DNA of 64,000 nt, taken from contig CM035353.1 of assembly GCA_020137815.1 (NCBI GenBank), positions 8,153,298-8,217,297 on the forward strand. Reading direction: 5' to 3'. Of this stretch, positions 11,101-23,539 are shown piece by piece (position 1 is the stretch's first letter; each line of letters begins with the position of its first letter). The stretch is from Hormiphora californensis. Its lineage: Eukaryota > Ctenophora > Tentaculata > Cydippida > Pleurobrachiidae. Under the pieces are notes generated by a model. It had not been told where the DNA came from. It did not search any database and saw only the letters and a program-made list of their open reading frames with translations. A program made the position numbers and the translations under genes.

Positions 11101-14100
11101 CGGGGAGGGATCAAGAGAGGAATGGGAAGGGACATGTTGAAAATTATAGCAAGTGGGGAGGGGTGGGTACACATAGGTGATAGGAGGGGGATAATATACC
11201 ACTAGTTTTTTGTTCTATTTGCCACACAGTGTATGAAATTGCATACCTTTCGTTTGGTGTGGAAAACTCCACTCTGTTGGACAATAGTCAGCAGTGAGAA
11301 ATGTCGTACTATACTCATCATGAATTGTGTCGTCTCTCCTCTCAACTGTTTCGTAGCAGTAGCTACAAACAACCTGGTGGAGAGTCATGGTGTTAGACAT
11401 GATGGCCATATTATGTAGTGTAGTCAGAGTGTCAAACATTACCATATATGGTATTGGAGTCAGAGTGTCATACATGAGTCATGACTAGTAACCAAACATT
11501 GGTACATGAGTCATGACTAGTAACCAAACATTGGTACAAGGTTATAAAGCAATGTGTTACCCAAGAAGTGCAGTTTTGAAGGCGGTTCTAGTTGGTTCAT
11601 CGTTACAGATAAAGTTCCCCTTACTGATGGAGGGTACATGCTGCGTCTGGCTCTGTCGAGAGAGAGGAGGTTTATTAGAATCTTTCGGAACAAAACATAA
11701 CCCAATGAAAGTTATGTATGATGTTCCTGGATGGCAGATCTGTTTGCAAAAGACATCTCCAAACCGCAACATTACAGTAGTACGATAAAGTCTGTTACCT
11801 GTTTCCAGCTAATAGTGGCCAGTAGTTTCTGTATCTGTGGGGTTGTATCACTCAGGTTTATCATGGCAATAATGTAGCTCTGGCACACATACAGACTGTG
11901 CTGCATACAGAACAGACTCCTGTCAGGGGCCTTCAATACTCTCAGAGCGTGATCCAAAACCTGGGAAGAGGATCATTCAACGACCTGCATTGTATATCCA
12001 TCGCTCACGAGCACTCATATTGCCGAATGTCGACCATATAATCGCATTGACGAAGTCGCGATAGTTCGATTTGGTTTCTCAACCCCGAGAATCTCAGAAG
12101 AATATTTTGTGTACAATCTGATCCGTTATCTTATCACCAGGGAGATGGCACCCCTTGGTAGGAACATGTACCTTCTGAACAGGCACTTTAACGGGTGTTT
12201 CACTGTAAGGGAACCAAATGTGAACACTGGCAGGGACACTGTCCGGGTTAACGTGCTCCAGAGCTGGCAGGTCAGGGAGGGTCTTTCTGTTCCGGGCACC
12301 ACACTTGCCTGCGAGTTGGGAAGGGTGATTATATGGGGGCAGGGGAGTTGGGGAGGGTGATTATATGGGGGCAGGGGGATTTAGGGGTAGGGGAGTGTTG
12401 CGGTATTTGAAGTGTGAGGGGATGTATGGGGGATAAGAAGAAGGGTAAATCAATTCACAACACTTACCCAGTACTCGGAAGGCGTATTTAGCGTTGTTGT
12501 CATTTTCATTGTTGTTTTGGAAGAGAATCTTCCACAAAGCCTTTATCAGCTCCGCTCTGACAGGCTAAACGAGAGAGAAAATCATTCGGTTACAGTAAAA
12601 GAGGAGCAACTTACAAAACTAAATCATTTCTACCAGTCGTTGTTACCTCGATTTTCAGGTAGAAAAAGTTTGGTTCCAAGTTATCAGTACACAGCTCCAG
12701 GGTACGGAGTCCCTGTGCTATTAGGGTGTTGGATCCTTTTAGGGCTGATACTAGAGGGTCCATTAGTGCGGGGAGGTAAGGAATCAGGTTACTTAGTCGT
12801 ACAGGTATCGTCAGGATCTATAGGAATATAATAGAGGGTGAGAGGACACAAAATATGTGGAGAGACGATAGGGGGTTATAAAGGGTGCTATAGCACGTGT
12901 ATTTAACCAGGACGCAGGTCAGTGAGGACATATAACACATACCAGCTCAATGAAGATATCCCGCATGTGTTGTTTATGTACACCCGTCTGTAACCAATTG
13001 AGGGTCTGTAGAAGAGATGGAAGGAGGGGTAGGAACTCGTTATAAAGCTCATCATACTTGTTACTGGCATCACCTGCAGGAGGAGAGAGAGATTATATCA
13101 CACTGCATAACGGGAGTCTGGAGATATAAGCAGGGAAATGGAGTTGGTTGAAAGAAGCAATGTTTGTTTGTCCACGTTGATTACCTATCACTCTAAAGAG
13201 ATGTCGTAGCAGTGTGAAGTAGTTGGTTGGGTCCTTTGCAGTTTCAGCTAGTTCCATACTAGAGTTGAGGATCTTCTGGAGGTGAGGTTTTAACACCCCC
13301 TCTGTCTCTGAGTCCTGGTGGTGATCTGGGAAAAAGAGAGATTGTTACTTTAACTATAGGGAGAGTTGCGAGAGTAGCCGGGGGTGGTATAGAGAACAGG
13401 TTAATTGTAGGCTGCTTTGGTCGCCCCGGGGGAACTATCATTTCGAACTCCAGTTGGCAGCTCCAGTGGAGTGGGTGATGGGTCACAAAACAGAAAGGCA
13501 TACTAAGATTGCACGTTGCACAGGCACTACCTTGGTTTAGCTTCTGGGTGAAGGTAAACAGGTTTCTCCACAGACGACTATACAGGGTGCTCTTATCATG
13601 AGGCTCGCCCCCTCCCTGTCCCATATCGGGTAGTTTCTGCATTAGATACTTGGCGAGTTGGAATGCAAACATGGAACCACACTGCATGTTCATCTGACCT
13701 CTCTCTCCACGGGGAACTAGAGGGAGTATATTATTTAGTAGTGTGGTTTGTTCGAGGTCTGAACAATTGACTTGTTTAGGCTCACTACCTATGAACATTG
13801 CAACAAAGGAGACATGAACCATTGCTACTACAGTATACTTACTAAGGTAGTAGTAGGCGATGCCGGTGAGGCTGTGATTGTTGTGTATTGACTCAACCAG
13901 GAAATCCATTTGAGTCTCAAACACCTGGGAGAGAGAGAGACACGATTTAATGTTGTGCTACCTGTGGACAGCAGAACGTAATTCCGTAATGTTAACAACA
14001 CTTATGATAAGTTATGTTGAACAGGAGCCATGTCTACCTCTTTGAAAGTGTCCATACGAAGCACAAAGAGACTTGCAAAGTGTTCCATGGACTCCTTTTC

Positions 14101-17100
14101 CTCTTTAGACCGGAGACTTAGTTGGCAGTTAGTTGCTGATCTGATGTAGGTTATCCTATTGGGAGGTGGTCCAACCTGGCATAGGGGCAGGGTGGTTAAT
14201 GGTGGTCTTTACTGGGGGAGGGGGTTAGCAAGGTAAGCACATCTGATTACTGATACAGAGGGAGGTGGTTACCAATTGATGATGGTTACCAATTGATGAC
14301 ATGATATAATTGAATGGACTATTACCTGTATTCTATACACGTTGAGACAGTTAACACCGTGTCTGAGTAGTCTAATAAACAGGTATGTATCACTAGGTAG
14401 AAACTTGTGTTGCATAGGAGGGTTCTTCCACACAGTCAGGGTCAGGGTCTTTACACCAAACACTAAGGAGATGGTTTATTAATTAGTACCCCATACAACA
14501 ACTGCTAGTGGGACTTTTCACATGTTGCTTCTCTAAGTTCCCCCCTTCACGAAGTTCCCCCTTATTACCCCCTCATCACAATATGATCTCTACCCCGACC
14601 TACCTAGTGTTTTGATGTGTACACGACACTCCTGAACCGTCATTGCCAGTGTAGCCTGTCCTTTTTTACCACTGGCTGCCTCGTTCAGCGCTTCCTGGGG
14701 AAATAACATCAAATAGATTAACTGACGATTGCCCTCCCCCCTCGATTGCCCTCCCCCTCGATTGCCCTCCCCCTCGAGGGGGTTGTAGGTGACTTACCGC
14801 CTCAGGAGGGAATGATGTGGGTATCTCAGTTCCAGTCTGGACGGCACATCGGGCAAAGAGGGCAGGTAACTGATGCTTAGAGACCGTCTCAAACTTGTTC
14901 ACAAACGACTAAAGAGGAAGAGGTGGTATGAAGTTAACTTGTTATGCTCTAACAATTCTTTTACAGGGTCAAGCAAGGCAAGAAGTGTTCACTGTTACAC
15001 AATAAAACCCGGATTATTACCTCCAGTATTCGCATTAGTAGTTCCCGTCCCCAGGCAGCATTCTCCTTCTCGCTCTTCTCCTTGATGTACGTGGCTATGT
15101 TGATCAGGATCTTGCACGCCATGTTCTGGATACTGAGGAGGAGATTACAGGGTGTTTAGTTGGAACTTGCCCCTTTTAAAGTCTGACATTGTTACAGTTT
15201 CTACAGCAAGTAAAGTGAAGGTATTGTATGTTTTGCCCCCCCCTTCCCTGACAATAACATATACCTGGATGGTAGTTCGCTGTTGTGTACATTCCTTCCA
15301 AACAGATATACAATACCAGTAAGCTGCTTCAGAGACAGCTTGTCCCTGACTTGATGGATTAGATCAGCTAGCGTGCTGTATGCAATACCTCTAGCACCGT
15401 GCTTGCTGGTATACCCCGTACCTGGTTTAGTTAGGAGTGTTGTAAATGGTAGAACCGCACTCCGAAATGTTACAAAGTGAGATACTTGAATGAGAATTTT
15501 GTCTTCTCTCTATCTCAATCAGACAAGATTTAACTACCTATAACTAACTGCAAAGTCTGCTCTAACCTATGATGATATCCTCATCTAGGAGCTGGTCAAT
15601 GTAGGTCACCATCCTGTACTTGAAGTTCATTGTATCAGAGGGGTCATGGTTCAGCAGGTGACGACATGCTACTACCAACTGAAATTAATGTGTCAGATTC
15701 AACTGTCATTCTGTGGATTTGAAGACTGCGAGTAAGCGGGTTAAATAGGATCCCCCTTGTTACCCTTGCTCATTAGAAAATGTTACCCCTTGTTAACAAT
15801 GTTACCCCCTTTGTTACCTCTCTTCGGAGATGTGGTGTCTCGTTAGGACAGTAACGGAAACAGTCCAATAGCCCCTTGATAAACTTATCATAATCCCTCT
15901 CTATTATCTCACGGAACGGCCTGAGTGGAGAGGGGAGTATAGCAGATGGTGAGTAAATACAGTTTACTGGCCGTTGTTGTTGAAAATGAGGGGGTGGTAA
16001 GCAAACCCCTCCCCCTACCGTGGGGGTTAGCGGGGTGCAGATGGCATGGGTGGGGTAGGTAGTACTCACGCAAACTTGGTAAGAAAGGCCAGGAATGTAA
16101 TAGTCTTGATATGGACCGTCATAAAGTCAACATAGGATTCCCTTATGAAATGGTCGCTGTTCCTAAGAGACAGATAACTTGAGTTAGCTCAGTTAGTCAA
16201 ATGGGATTGGAACATGATTATGCCCCTACAAACTAACATGAATGAACATGTCATACACCAAACTAACATGATAGACCTAACACGTCCCACACTAACATGA
16301 TAGACCTAACACGTCCCACACTAACATGTCCCAAACTAACATGTCCCACACTAACATGTCCCACACTAACATGTCCCGCACTAACATGTCCCAATTACTA
16401 ACATGATTGAGTTATCAGGGTGGAGGGAGAGGGTGTTTAACATGATGTGGATCAGTTTGGCAACCTCCTCTTCAATAACAGTAGGTAGGGCTTGGAAGAA
16501 GGCAACTACAGCTAATGGTAGCTCACATATCATCTTCAGGGACTGTGTTGCCTAGAGAGAAAGAGGGGATTGAGTTAGTTTTTATGAGATAGGGTAGAGC
16601 AAGGTACGTTTTAGTCATGTCTTGTTCAGACCGTCTCGTGTTTAACTTTTCATGCTTTAAATTTTCGCTGCGTGGGAGAGTCTGATCAAAATAACTCCAG
16701 ATTTGAAAACACTGTACCGAACAAACATGGTTTAGTACTTTTGGAATATACCTACCTTGGGTATTGGTTTTCCCTCCCTTTCCATGGAGCTAGGCTCACT
16801 AAGGAGGAGGTGCCTCATTGTAACACGCAGGTTGGAGTAACAGGTCGCTATGAACTGGACAAACCTCCGGCTCTGCAATAATAGAACTACGTGTTACATG
16901 AGGGTGTGTTAGAACTGTGTTAAAATATACAACTTTAACATGTTAAACATCACATTCTGATTGGATTTTTTTTTTTGTGTCCTCCCCGCGCTAACATTTG
17001 TCACTCCCTGTATTACATAACATGTACCTGTGTCCACGGTTTGACAGATGTTAAACTCTGCAGCCACATGATTGACCCCGGTAGTATGGCCGGAATACTG

Positions 17101-20100
17101 CCTTTGGGTACCCAATCACTGGTACTCTACCCAATCACTGGTACTCTACCCAATCACTGGTACTCTACCTAATCATGCTGGTAAGTTACCTGTCTGGCGG
17201 TGCCGACTCGCTTTGAGTGTATCAAAACCGGGCTACAGGTAGTTCAGTAAAGTATCTGCTGGAAAATCATATGATTCCGTATAAACAGGTCAAATGTAAC
17301 CCAGGGGGTTTTCCCAAACAAACCAAAAAAACCCGGGGGAAATACAGGGTTTTTTTGCCTTTTTCTTTTAAAATCATGAAATGGGCTCCCCCCCTCCCTG
17401 TCCCATATCGGGTAGTTTCTGCATTAGATACTTGGCGAGTTGGAATGCAAACATGGAACCACATTGCATGTTCATCTGACCTCTCTCTCCACGGGGTACT
17501 AGAGGGAGATATATACTTAGTAGTGTGGTTGACTTGTTCGAGGTCTGAACAATTGACTTATTGTTTAGGCTCACTACCTATGAACATTGCAACAAAGGAG
17601 ACATGAACCATAGCTACTGCAGTATACTTACTAAGGTAGTAGTAGGCGATACCGGTGAGGCTGTGATTGTTGTGTATTGACTCTACCAGGAAATCCATTT
17701 GAGTCTCAAACACCTGGGAGAGAGACAATATTCACCCAGCTTGAAAAACAGATAGCAGCATAATCGGTAAACAAGAGCAATTTAGTACAAAAATTTGTAA
17801 ACTCCGTAATGATAACAACACTTGATGAACAGGCTCCATGTACCTCTTTGAAAGTGTCCATACGAAGAACAAAGAGACTAGCAAAGTGTTCCATGGACTC
17901 CTTTTCCTCTTTAGACCGGAGACTTAGTTGGCAGTTAGTTGCTGATCTGATGTAGGTTATCCTGTTGGGAGGTGGTCCAACCTGACATAGGGGGAGTGGT
18001 TACTGGTTAGTCGTGGTGGTACTGGGGGAGGGGTTATCGGGGCTCTAGCATGGGGTTAACAGCGGGGTGGTTAGTAAGGGGTTTACCAACATGATATGAA
18101 TGAAGATACTCATCAAGTGGTTATTACCTGTATTCTATACACATTGAGGCAGTTCACTCCATGTCTTAGTAGCCTAATAAACAGGTATGTATCACTAGGT
18201 AGAAACTTGTGTTGCATAGGAGGGTTCTTCCACACAGTCAGGGTCAGGGTCTTTACACCAAACACTGAGGAGAGGAGGGTTTAATCATATAGTATACCAT
18301 ACAACAACTGCTAGTGGGACTTGTGATTTTCACATGTTGCTTCTCTAAGTTCCCCCCTTCTCGAAGTCCCCCCCTCATCACAATATGACTTCTACCCCGA
18401 CCTACCTAGAGTTTTGATGTGTACACGACACTCCTGAACCGTCATTGCCAGTGTAGCCTGCCCTTTCTTCCCACTGGCCGCCTCATTCAGCGCTTCCTGG
18501 GGAAACATAATATTGAAAAGCACTGTCCAAGATTGCTAAATGCTAACATTAACCGGGAGGAGGGCCCTCCCCCCTCGAGGGGGTTGTAGGTGACTTACCG
18601 CCTCAGGAGGGAACGATGTGGGTATCTCAGTTCCAGTCTGGACGGCACATCGGGCAAAGAGGGCAGGTAACTGATGTTTGGAGACCGTCTCAAACTTGTT
18701 CACAAACGACTGAAGGGGAAGAGGTGGTATGAAGTTAACATGTTCTAACCCTTCTTTTTGTTAACCTGTTATTTTCTAACCCTTCTTTTACAGGGTCAAG
18801 CAAGGCAAGAAGTTACACAATAAAACAAGGATGATATTACCTCCAGTATTCGCATTAGTAGTTCCCGTCCCCAGGCAGCATTCTCTTTCTCACTCTTCTC
18901 CTTGATGTACGTGGCTATGTTTATCAGGATCTTGCACGCCATGTTCTGGATACTGGGGTGGGGATTACAGGGTGTTTTAAAGTCTGACATTGTTACACCA
19001 GAGGATATATAATGGTCTTCTACAGCAAGTAAAGTGAAGTTATTCTGCATTTTGCCCCCCCCCTTCCCTGATAATAACATATACCTGGATGGTAGTTCGC
19101 TGTTGTGTACATTCCTTCCAAACAGATATACAATACCAGTAAGCTGCTTCAGAGACAGCTTGTCCCGGACTTGATGGATCAGGTCAGCTAGCGTGCTGTA
19201 TGCAATACCTCTAGCACCGTGCTTGCTGGTATACCCCGTACCTGATTTAGTTAGGAGTGTTGTTACAGGGAGAACTGTGCTCCGAGTTTTACAAAGTGAG
19301 AATACAGTAAATCTCTCTAAATCAGACAAGATTTATCAACATAAATAATTAAAGTAGTATTCACTACAAAGTCTCTACATTCACTAACCTATCCACACCC
19401 CACACTCGCAGAAGAATGCACTAACCTATGATGATATCCTCATCTAGGAGCTGGTCAATGTAGGTCACCATCCTGTACTTGAAGTTCATTGTATCAGATG
19501 GGTCATGGTTCAGCAGGTGACGACATGCTACTACCAACTGAAATTAATGTGTCAGATTCAACTGTCATTCTGTGGATTTGAAGACTGCGAGTAAGCGGGT
19601 TAAATAGGATCCCCCTTGTTACCCTTGCTCATTAGAAAATGTTACCCCTTGTTACCTCTCTTCGGAGATGTGGTGTCTCATTAGGACAGTAACGGAAACA
19701 ATCCAATAACCCCTTGATAAACTTATCATAATCCCTCTCTATTATCTCACGGAACGGCCTGAAAGGAGAAAGGAGTAACAGATGGGGTATCATGGTAGTT
19801 CGGGGCCTGGCAAGGCCCCCCGACCCGAATCTAACCCAAACTCAACCCATCCCCCCTAAAACATCCCCCCTAAAACTAAAACAACGGGGCCGAGCCGACA
19901 GGCCCTTAATACCAGATGAAAAAAAACCATAAACCGCAAACCATAAAACCATAAAACCATAGATATTTTTAGAGTGAAAGTTTTGAAGCCCCCTGAAGTA
20001 GTAGAGAGGTGTTCTATGGCTCGTTGGAAAGGTCTCGAGGTCCCGCGACGTATAGGGGGTGCGGCGATGGCCGTACCCAAACCCATAAGGGGTAGGACGC

Positions 20101-22366
20101 GAAAAACAGTCAAAATAAGGGGTATGCAGATCTCGGCAACTAGAAGGAGTAGAAAGGTGTTCTAGGGTGCGTTCGAAAGCTCTCGAGGTATTGAAGTAAT
20201 TGGAATGTAATTGGAAGTAATTACATGTAATTAAAATGTAATTACATGTAATTAAAGGGTAATTACATGTAATTAAAAGGTTTAAATGACCCCAAATGAC
20301 AATTTAAACATATTTTGACACATTTGGAGGCCCTGAGACCAGCGGGTGGCCAAATTTAATACGGTTTCGGGTCGGCTGACGTAAAAACTCCGCGTTTTGG
20401 TCGAGGTATATAAAAAATAGTTAACTGGTCGTTGCTGTTGAGACTTGAGAATGAGCTGAGGGGGAGCTGAGGGGCGGTAACTACTGACGAGTAGATTTGG
20501 AAGGCAGGGTGCAGGTAGGTAGTACTCACGCAAACTTGGTAAGAAATGCCAAGAAAGTAATAGTCTTGATGTGGACTGTCATAAAGTCAACATAGGATTC
20601 CCTTATAAAATGGTCGCTGTTCCTAAGGGAGACGATTGGGGGTTAGCTCAGATAGGAAAACCGTACGAGATTAAAACATGAACATGACACTACAAATGTA
20701 TCAAACTAACATGACGTATGAATTGAACATGTTATACACCAAACGAACATGATAGACATGTCTGATGTCCTAGCTCCTACAACAAACTAACATGTCCCAC
20801 ACTAACATGTCCCGCACTAACATGTCCCACACTAACATGTCCCAATTACTAACATGATTGAGTTATCTGGGTGGAGGGAGAGGGTGTTTAGCATGATATG
20901 TATCAGTTTGGCAACCTCCTCTTCAATGACAGTAGGTAGAGCTTGGAAGAAGGCAACTACAGCTAATGGTAGCTCACATATCATCTTTAGGGACTGTGTC
21001 GCCTGGAGAGAAAGGGGTGGATGGAGTTAGTTTTTATGAGATAGGGTAGAGCAAGGTTAGTTTTAGCTACATGTCTTGTTCAGACCGTCTCGTGTTGAAC
21101 TTTTCATGCTTTAAATTTTCGCTGCGTGGGAGAGTCTGATCAAGACAACTCCAGATTTAAAAACACCGAACAAACATGGTTTAGTACTTTTGGAATATAC
21201 CTACCTTGGGTATTGGTTTTCCCTCCCTTTCCATGGAGCTTGGCTCACTAAGGAGGAGGTGCCTCATAGTAACACGCAGGTTGGAGTAACAGGTCGCTAT
21301 GAACTGGACAAACCTCCGACTCTGAAATAACAGAACTTTGTTACATGGGGTGTGTTAGAACTGTGTTAAAATAGACAACTTTAACATGTTTAACATGTTT
21401 GAACATAACATTCTGATTGGATAGCACCCCTCAGAATATAATACATAATATTACCTCTTCTGAAACCTCCTGGATGTCGGTAGGGTTGGAGGGTTTGAAT
21501 GTCCGGTGTATGTCGTATATGATCCTCATACAAAGTAGGGCACATTCTTCATTGTCTATCTGTGGAGGGGATATATTATGTTAACATGTTAACATGATTT
21601 CTGTTGGGGGATATATGTTAACATGTTAGATCTAATACATTACCTCAATGAATCGGAACATGACAGTTTGGATCCTCCTGGCGTGTCTCTCAAGATCACT
21701 ATTCCTGGGTAGACGGTGTATAATGTCCATCACTAACTTCCTTATCTGTGCCTTTAGACTCTCAAAGTAGATCGGTTCACCTGACTGCAGAAGGGAGAAA
21801 GGGGATTTAGATAGGTGTTCACTATAGTAAACCGAATTGGGGATTGTGCGAGATATATTTGCTTCTTCAGATTGTGGGAAAAGTACTACTTTTGTAATTT
21901 GTATATATAATGAGGTCAACAACAGTTTTCAGTCGCTTCATGAAATGGTAGTCACCCTGATATGAATATTGTTTCAACAAGTTGTTACCTCTAGGAAATG
22001 TAGAAACTCGTTGAGAAGGTGAGATAGGAACTCTGCATAGTGAGTGTTCTGAACGATAAACTCCAGGTGCTCACTCAGCTCCTGGCTTGCTTTAAACCTG
22101 CTTGCATCATCTGAAAATAAACACAGACTTACTGAAAACTGTGAAAATGTTTGTAACTTTCTGCAAATAACAAATCCTAATTCCAACCACAATTGCAATT
22201 CTGAATCTTATAGTGTACCTCGCTCAGGATCAGCAATAAGGGTGACATATTGTTTGAACTTCCTGAAGTATTGAAGGTCTGTATCGATGGTCTCGACGGG
22301 GGACGGAACTGCCACAACCGGTGCCGCACCCGGCGGCTCCGTCTTGATCTCAGGGGGTCCTGGCAT
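4996..22366 (-). CDS. TRRAP: TRRAP/Tra1 (N-terminal half), HEAT-repeat scaffold of histone acetyltransferase complexes
   Basis: TRRAP is the giant PIKK-family pseudokinase scaffold that links transcription activators to the SAGA and TIP60/NuA4 acetyltransferases in the nucleus. The start is ATG at 22366 ([13 protein letters not shown]), with an upstream in-frame stop. Exons 1-4: 21989-22110 and 22219-22366, 21644-21784, 21455-21559. Exons 5-17 occur twice (see the repeat entries). Then come 13185-13325, 12943-13073, 12647-12817, 12468-12564, 12138-12308, 11799-11960, 11561-11646, 11247-11373, 10960-11092, 10604-10815, 10360-10464, 9894-10060, 8200-8508, 7864-8043, 7632-7754, 7441-7493, 7271-7337, 7050-7170, 6482-6923, 6200-6318, 5922-6079, 5669-5765, 5363-5516 and 4996-5264. 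Diagnostic TRRAP stretches include [15 protein letters not shown]-like, NEELLFQLL-like and [12 protein letters not shown] segments. The FAT and kinase-like C-terminal half is absent and should lie left of the window. Confidence 0.93.
5262..5362 (-). other. GC-AG intron of TRRAP (apparent)
   Basis: On the minus strand the exon ending ...KIVIQ is followed by GCACGT instead of GT, and the next exon starts VFHSLLKAH after a normal AG. Protein continuity with TRRAP across this point is good, so a GC donor is the simplest reading. The 101-base limit is approximate by one or two bases at the left end. Confidence 0.65.
9004..9547 (+). CDS. Small hypothetical protein, possible membrane-anchored, nested in a TRRAP intron
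   Basis: I do not recognise the family. A first frame opens at 9004 with [10 protein letters not shown] and a strongly hydrophobic segment of about 20 residues followed by HIKK, as in a single-pass anchor, and stops at 9108. A second, overlapping frame runs to 9547; its first ATG is at 9098 ([16 protein letters not shown]). It gives about 150 polar residues: a helical segment (residues 8-60), then a Ser/Thr/Pro/Glu-rich tail with two related stretches ([10 protein letters not shown] and [10 protein letters not shown]). Either the protein starts at 9098, or one base is lost or gained between the anchor and the tail. There are no introns. It may be a young gene, a retrocopy or a degenerate one. 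Confidence 0.4.
9650..9760. repeat. Three-way foldback (cloverleaf-like) element
   Basis: An outer 7-bp stem (9650-9656 with 9754-9760) encloses two hairpins. The first pairs 9657-9672 with 9693-9708 (16 bp) and extends inside with 9674-9678/9687-9691. The second pairs 9717-9726 with 9743-9752 (10 bp). The whole can fold as a three-way junction in either strand. Confidence 0.75.
10072..10170. repeat. Minisatellite, about 24-bp unit
   Basis: About four copies of a G-rich unit (gggaattagggagtagggg and variants) lie in a TRRAP intron; degenerate versions continue to about 10315. Confidence 0.8.
13531..16966 (-). repeat. TRRAP: TRRAP exon 5-17 block, copy A
   Basis: This block carries complete exons 16756-16872, 16403-16551, 16070-16162, 15818-15920, 15567-15678, 15265-15421, 15021-15132, 14798-14908, 14604-14694, 14326-14462, 14038-14175, 13843-13924 and 13531-13716. 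All have normal donors and acceptors, and copy A joins the unique downstream exons. Introns as well as exons match copy B, so the duplicated unit is genomic and not a retrocopy. The right limit is near 16966, in the intron before exon 5. Confidence 0.9.
16225..16405. repeat. Minisatellite with unit actaacatgtcccac
   Basis: About nine imperfect copies of a 15-bp unit lie in the intron between TRRAP exons 6 and 7 of copy A. Copy B (20781-20853) holds only about four, as expected for a length-variable array. Confidence 0.85.
16967..17387. other. Junction between the two TRRAP blocks
   Basis: This stretch matches neither copy. It contains three tandem copies of a 17-bp unit (tactctacccaatcactgg, 17123-17168). 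At 17298-17390 there is a stretch of expanded homopolymers (ggggg, tttttt, ccccccc) that looks like low-accuracy sequence. No exon is seen. Confidence 0.6.
17388..21421 (-). repeat. TRRAP: TRRAP exon 5-17 block, copy B (last exon truncated)
   Basis: The same thirteen exons recur: 21205-21321, 20854-21002, 20530-20622, 19656-19758, 19436-19537, 19085-19241, 18841-18952, 18599-18709, 18405-18496, 18128-18264, 17844-17981, 17632-17713 and 17388-17498. The last is cut inside the exon: after MGQGGGEP homology ends at about 17388, losing roughly 24 codons and the donor that copy A keeps. Copy B joins the unique 5' exons 1-4. Differences from copy A are scattered substitutions, indels, a shorter 15-bp repeat array and an extra insertion of about 0.6 kb. 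A transcript including this copy as drawn would be damaged. Confidence 0.88.
19795..20410. mobile_element. Insertion of about 0.6 kb present only in copy B
   Basis: Copies A and B align on both sides (near 15940-15965 in A), but B has this extra piece. It contains a GC-rich start and tandem acatgtaattaaa-type repeats near 20205-20280. No protein domain is recognisable. It is probably a non-autonomous mobile element; its ends are approximate. Confidence 0.5.
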
Positions 22367-22647
22367 ACTACATCCTAATTAGACAGTTAGGTTAGTTCAG
22401 GGGGTACCGGGTATAAGTAGTTAAAGTTCAAACAGGCATCAGGCTTTTTAGGGAAGTATTTAGTTATTTACAAAGTCAAATAATAAATTATGAAACCAGC
22501 CAGTTTTAAAACAATTCAACATTTCTCTTGGTAAGACGCTCTCTGTCTTGCTCCACCCTCTCTCCCCACACCCCGCCTACACCAACAAGATATATAATGA
22601 GCAGTAAATATATAAGTAAACAACATGAGACATATCTCTCAGTGAGA

Positions 22648-23539
22648 TCAGTGAGTATCACGCATAGTCAACTCAACAAATCTCCTCATGGCAGTAGAGT
22701 CCCCTTTCTCAACCAACCTAGCCAAGTCCCGGTACTCCTCTGGGAGTAGTTTTCCCATGAGTTTCCCAATAATCACATAATCAGGAACTTGGACATCCTC
22801 CTCTTGTTTTCTATCCCTGATAAACTTCACTATCTTCTTAACGACATCCCCTACTACCTGTTTCTGATCAGTAGGAGGTCGGAGATCCTGAACCAGTCTT
22901 TCAGGTAGTTCACATACCGTGTAATCAGGCCAAAGTTTGAGGATATCCTGTTGTATCGAACGGCCCATTTTTTGGTACTGGGGAATGAATGTAAGGAAGG
23001 AAGTTTAGTTTAGCCTTCTCGCTTTACAAATTGAGTAGACGGGTTTTATTGTAGAAGAATGCGATCTACATGATAATTTACTCCTAAACTCTTCACTTAC
23101 CATAGCAAAACTTCTATTTATGACGGTCATCTTTTTAGTGATCCCATCATACTCTTTCTTGGATAAGAAAGATGAAGGGACAGGGAGGAAGTTGTCTTCG
23201 CAATACATTCTCAGGGTAGTGTGACCATCACATTCCTCAGCTCCACATGATATAGCCCTCCCTTGATATCGGTATAGATCATGGTAGGTTATCTTTACCT
23301 GAAATACATTGTAACAGTTATCTAGTCAATATTTCACTGCCAAGTTTCAACTCTGGGAGTAATGGATCTGTCGACTGTAGAGGGTCGGGTAATTCAGCAC
23401 AGTAACGGTATTTCGAGAGAGGACTACATTTGTTAGCTGTAACTTAGAAGAATGTATGGTAGTTAGTAACCTGGAATGGCCTGGTAGCAGGAAACTTAGA
23501 TTTTTTTTTATTCTTCACAGTCTTCCTTTTCCCGGTCAT
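22648..23539 (-). CDS. Uncharacterised protein, paralog 1 of a pair
   Basis: I read three exons: 23471-23539, 23101-23298 and 22648-22978. The start is ATG at 23539; exon 1 is Lys-rich (MTGKRKTVKNKKKSKF), which could be a nuclear localisation signal. Exon 2 reads ITYHDLYRY, then CGAEECDGHTTLRMYCEDNFLP. Exon 3 reads YQKMGRSIQQDILKLWPDYT, then a C-terminal helical region with KLMGKLLPEEYRDLARL. I do not recognise the family. It aligns along its length with the gene at 26513-27461, including the same splice point just before a Tyr codon, so the two arose by duplication. The stop lies only about 280 bp from the TRRAP start on the same strand. Length is about 199 residues. Confidence 0.7.

Noticed and set aside
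16225-16405. CRISPR-like array of short repeats
   Set aside because: Tandem units without spacers, in an intron of an animal gene.
19974-20165. 63-residue basic ORF in the copy B insertion
   Set aside because: No homology, overlapped by an opposite-strand ORF of similar length, and absent from copy A.
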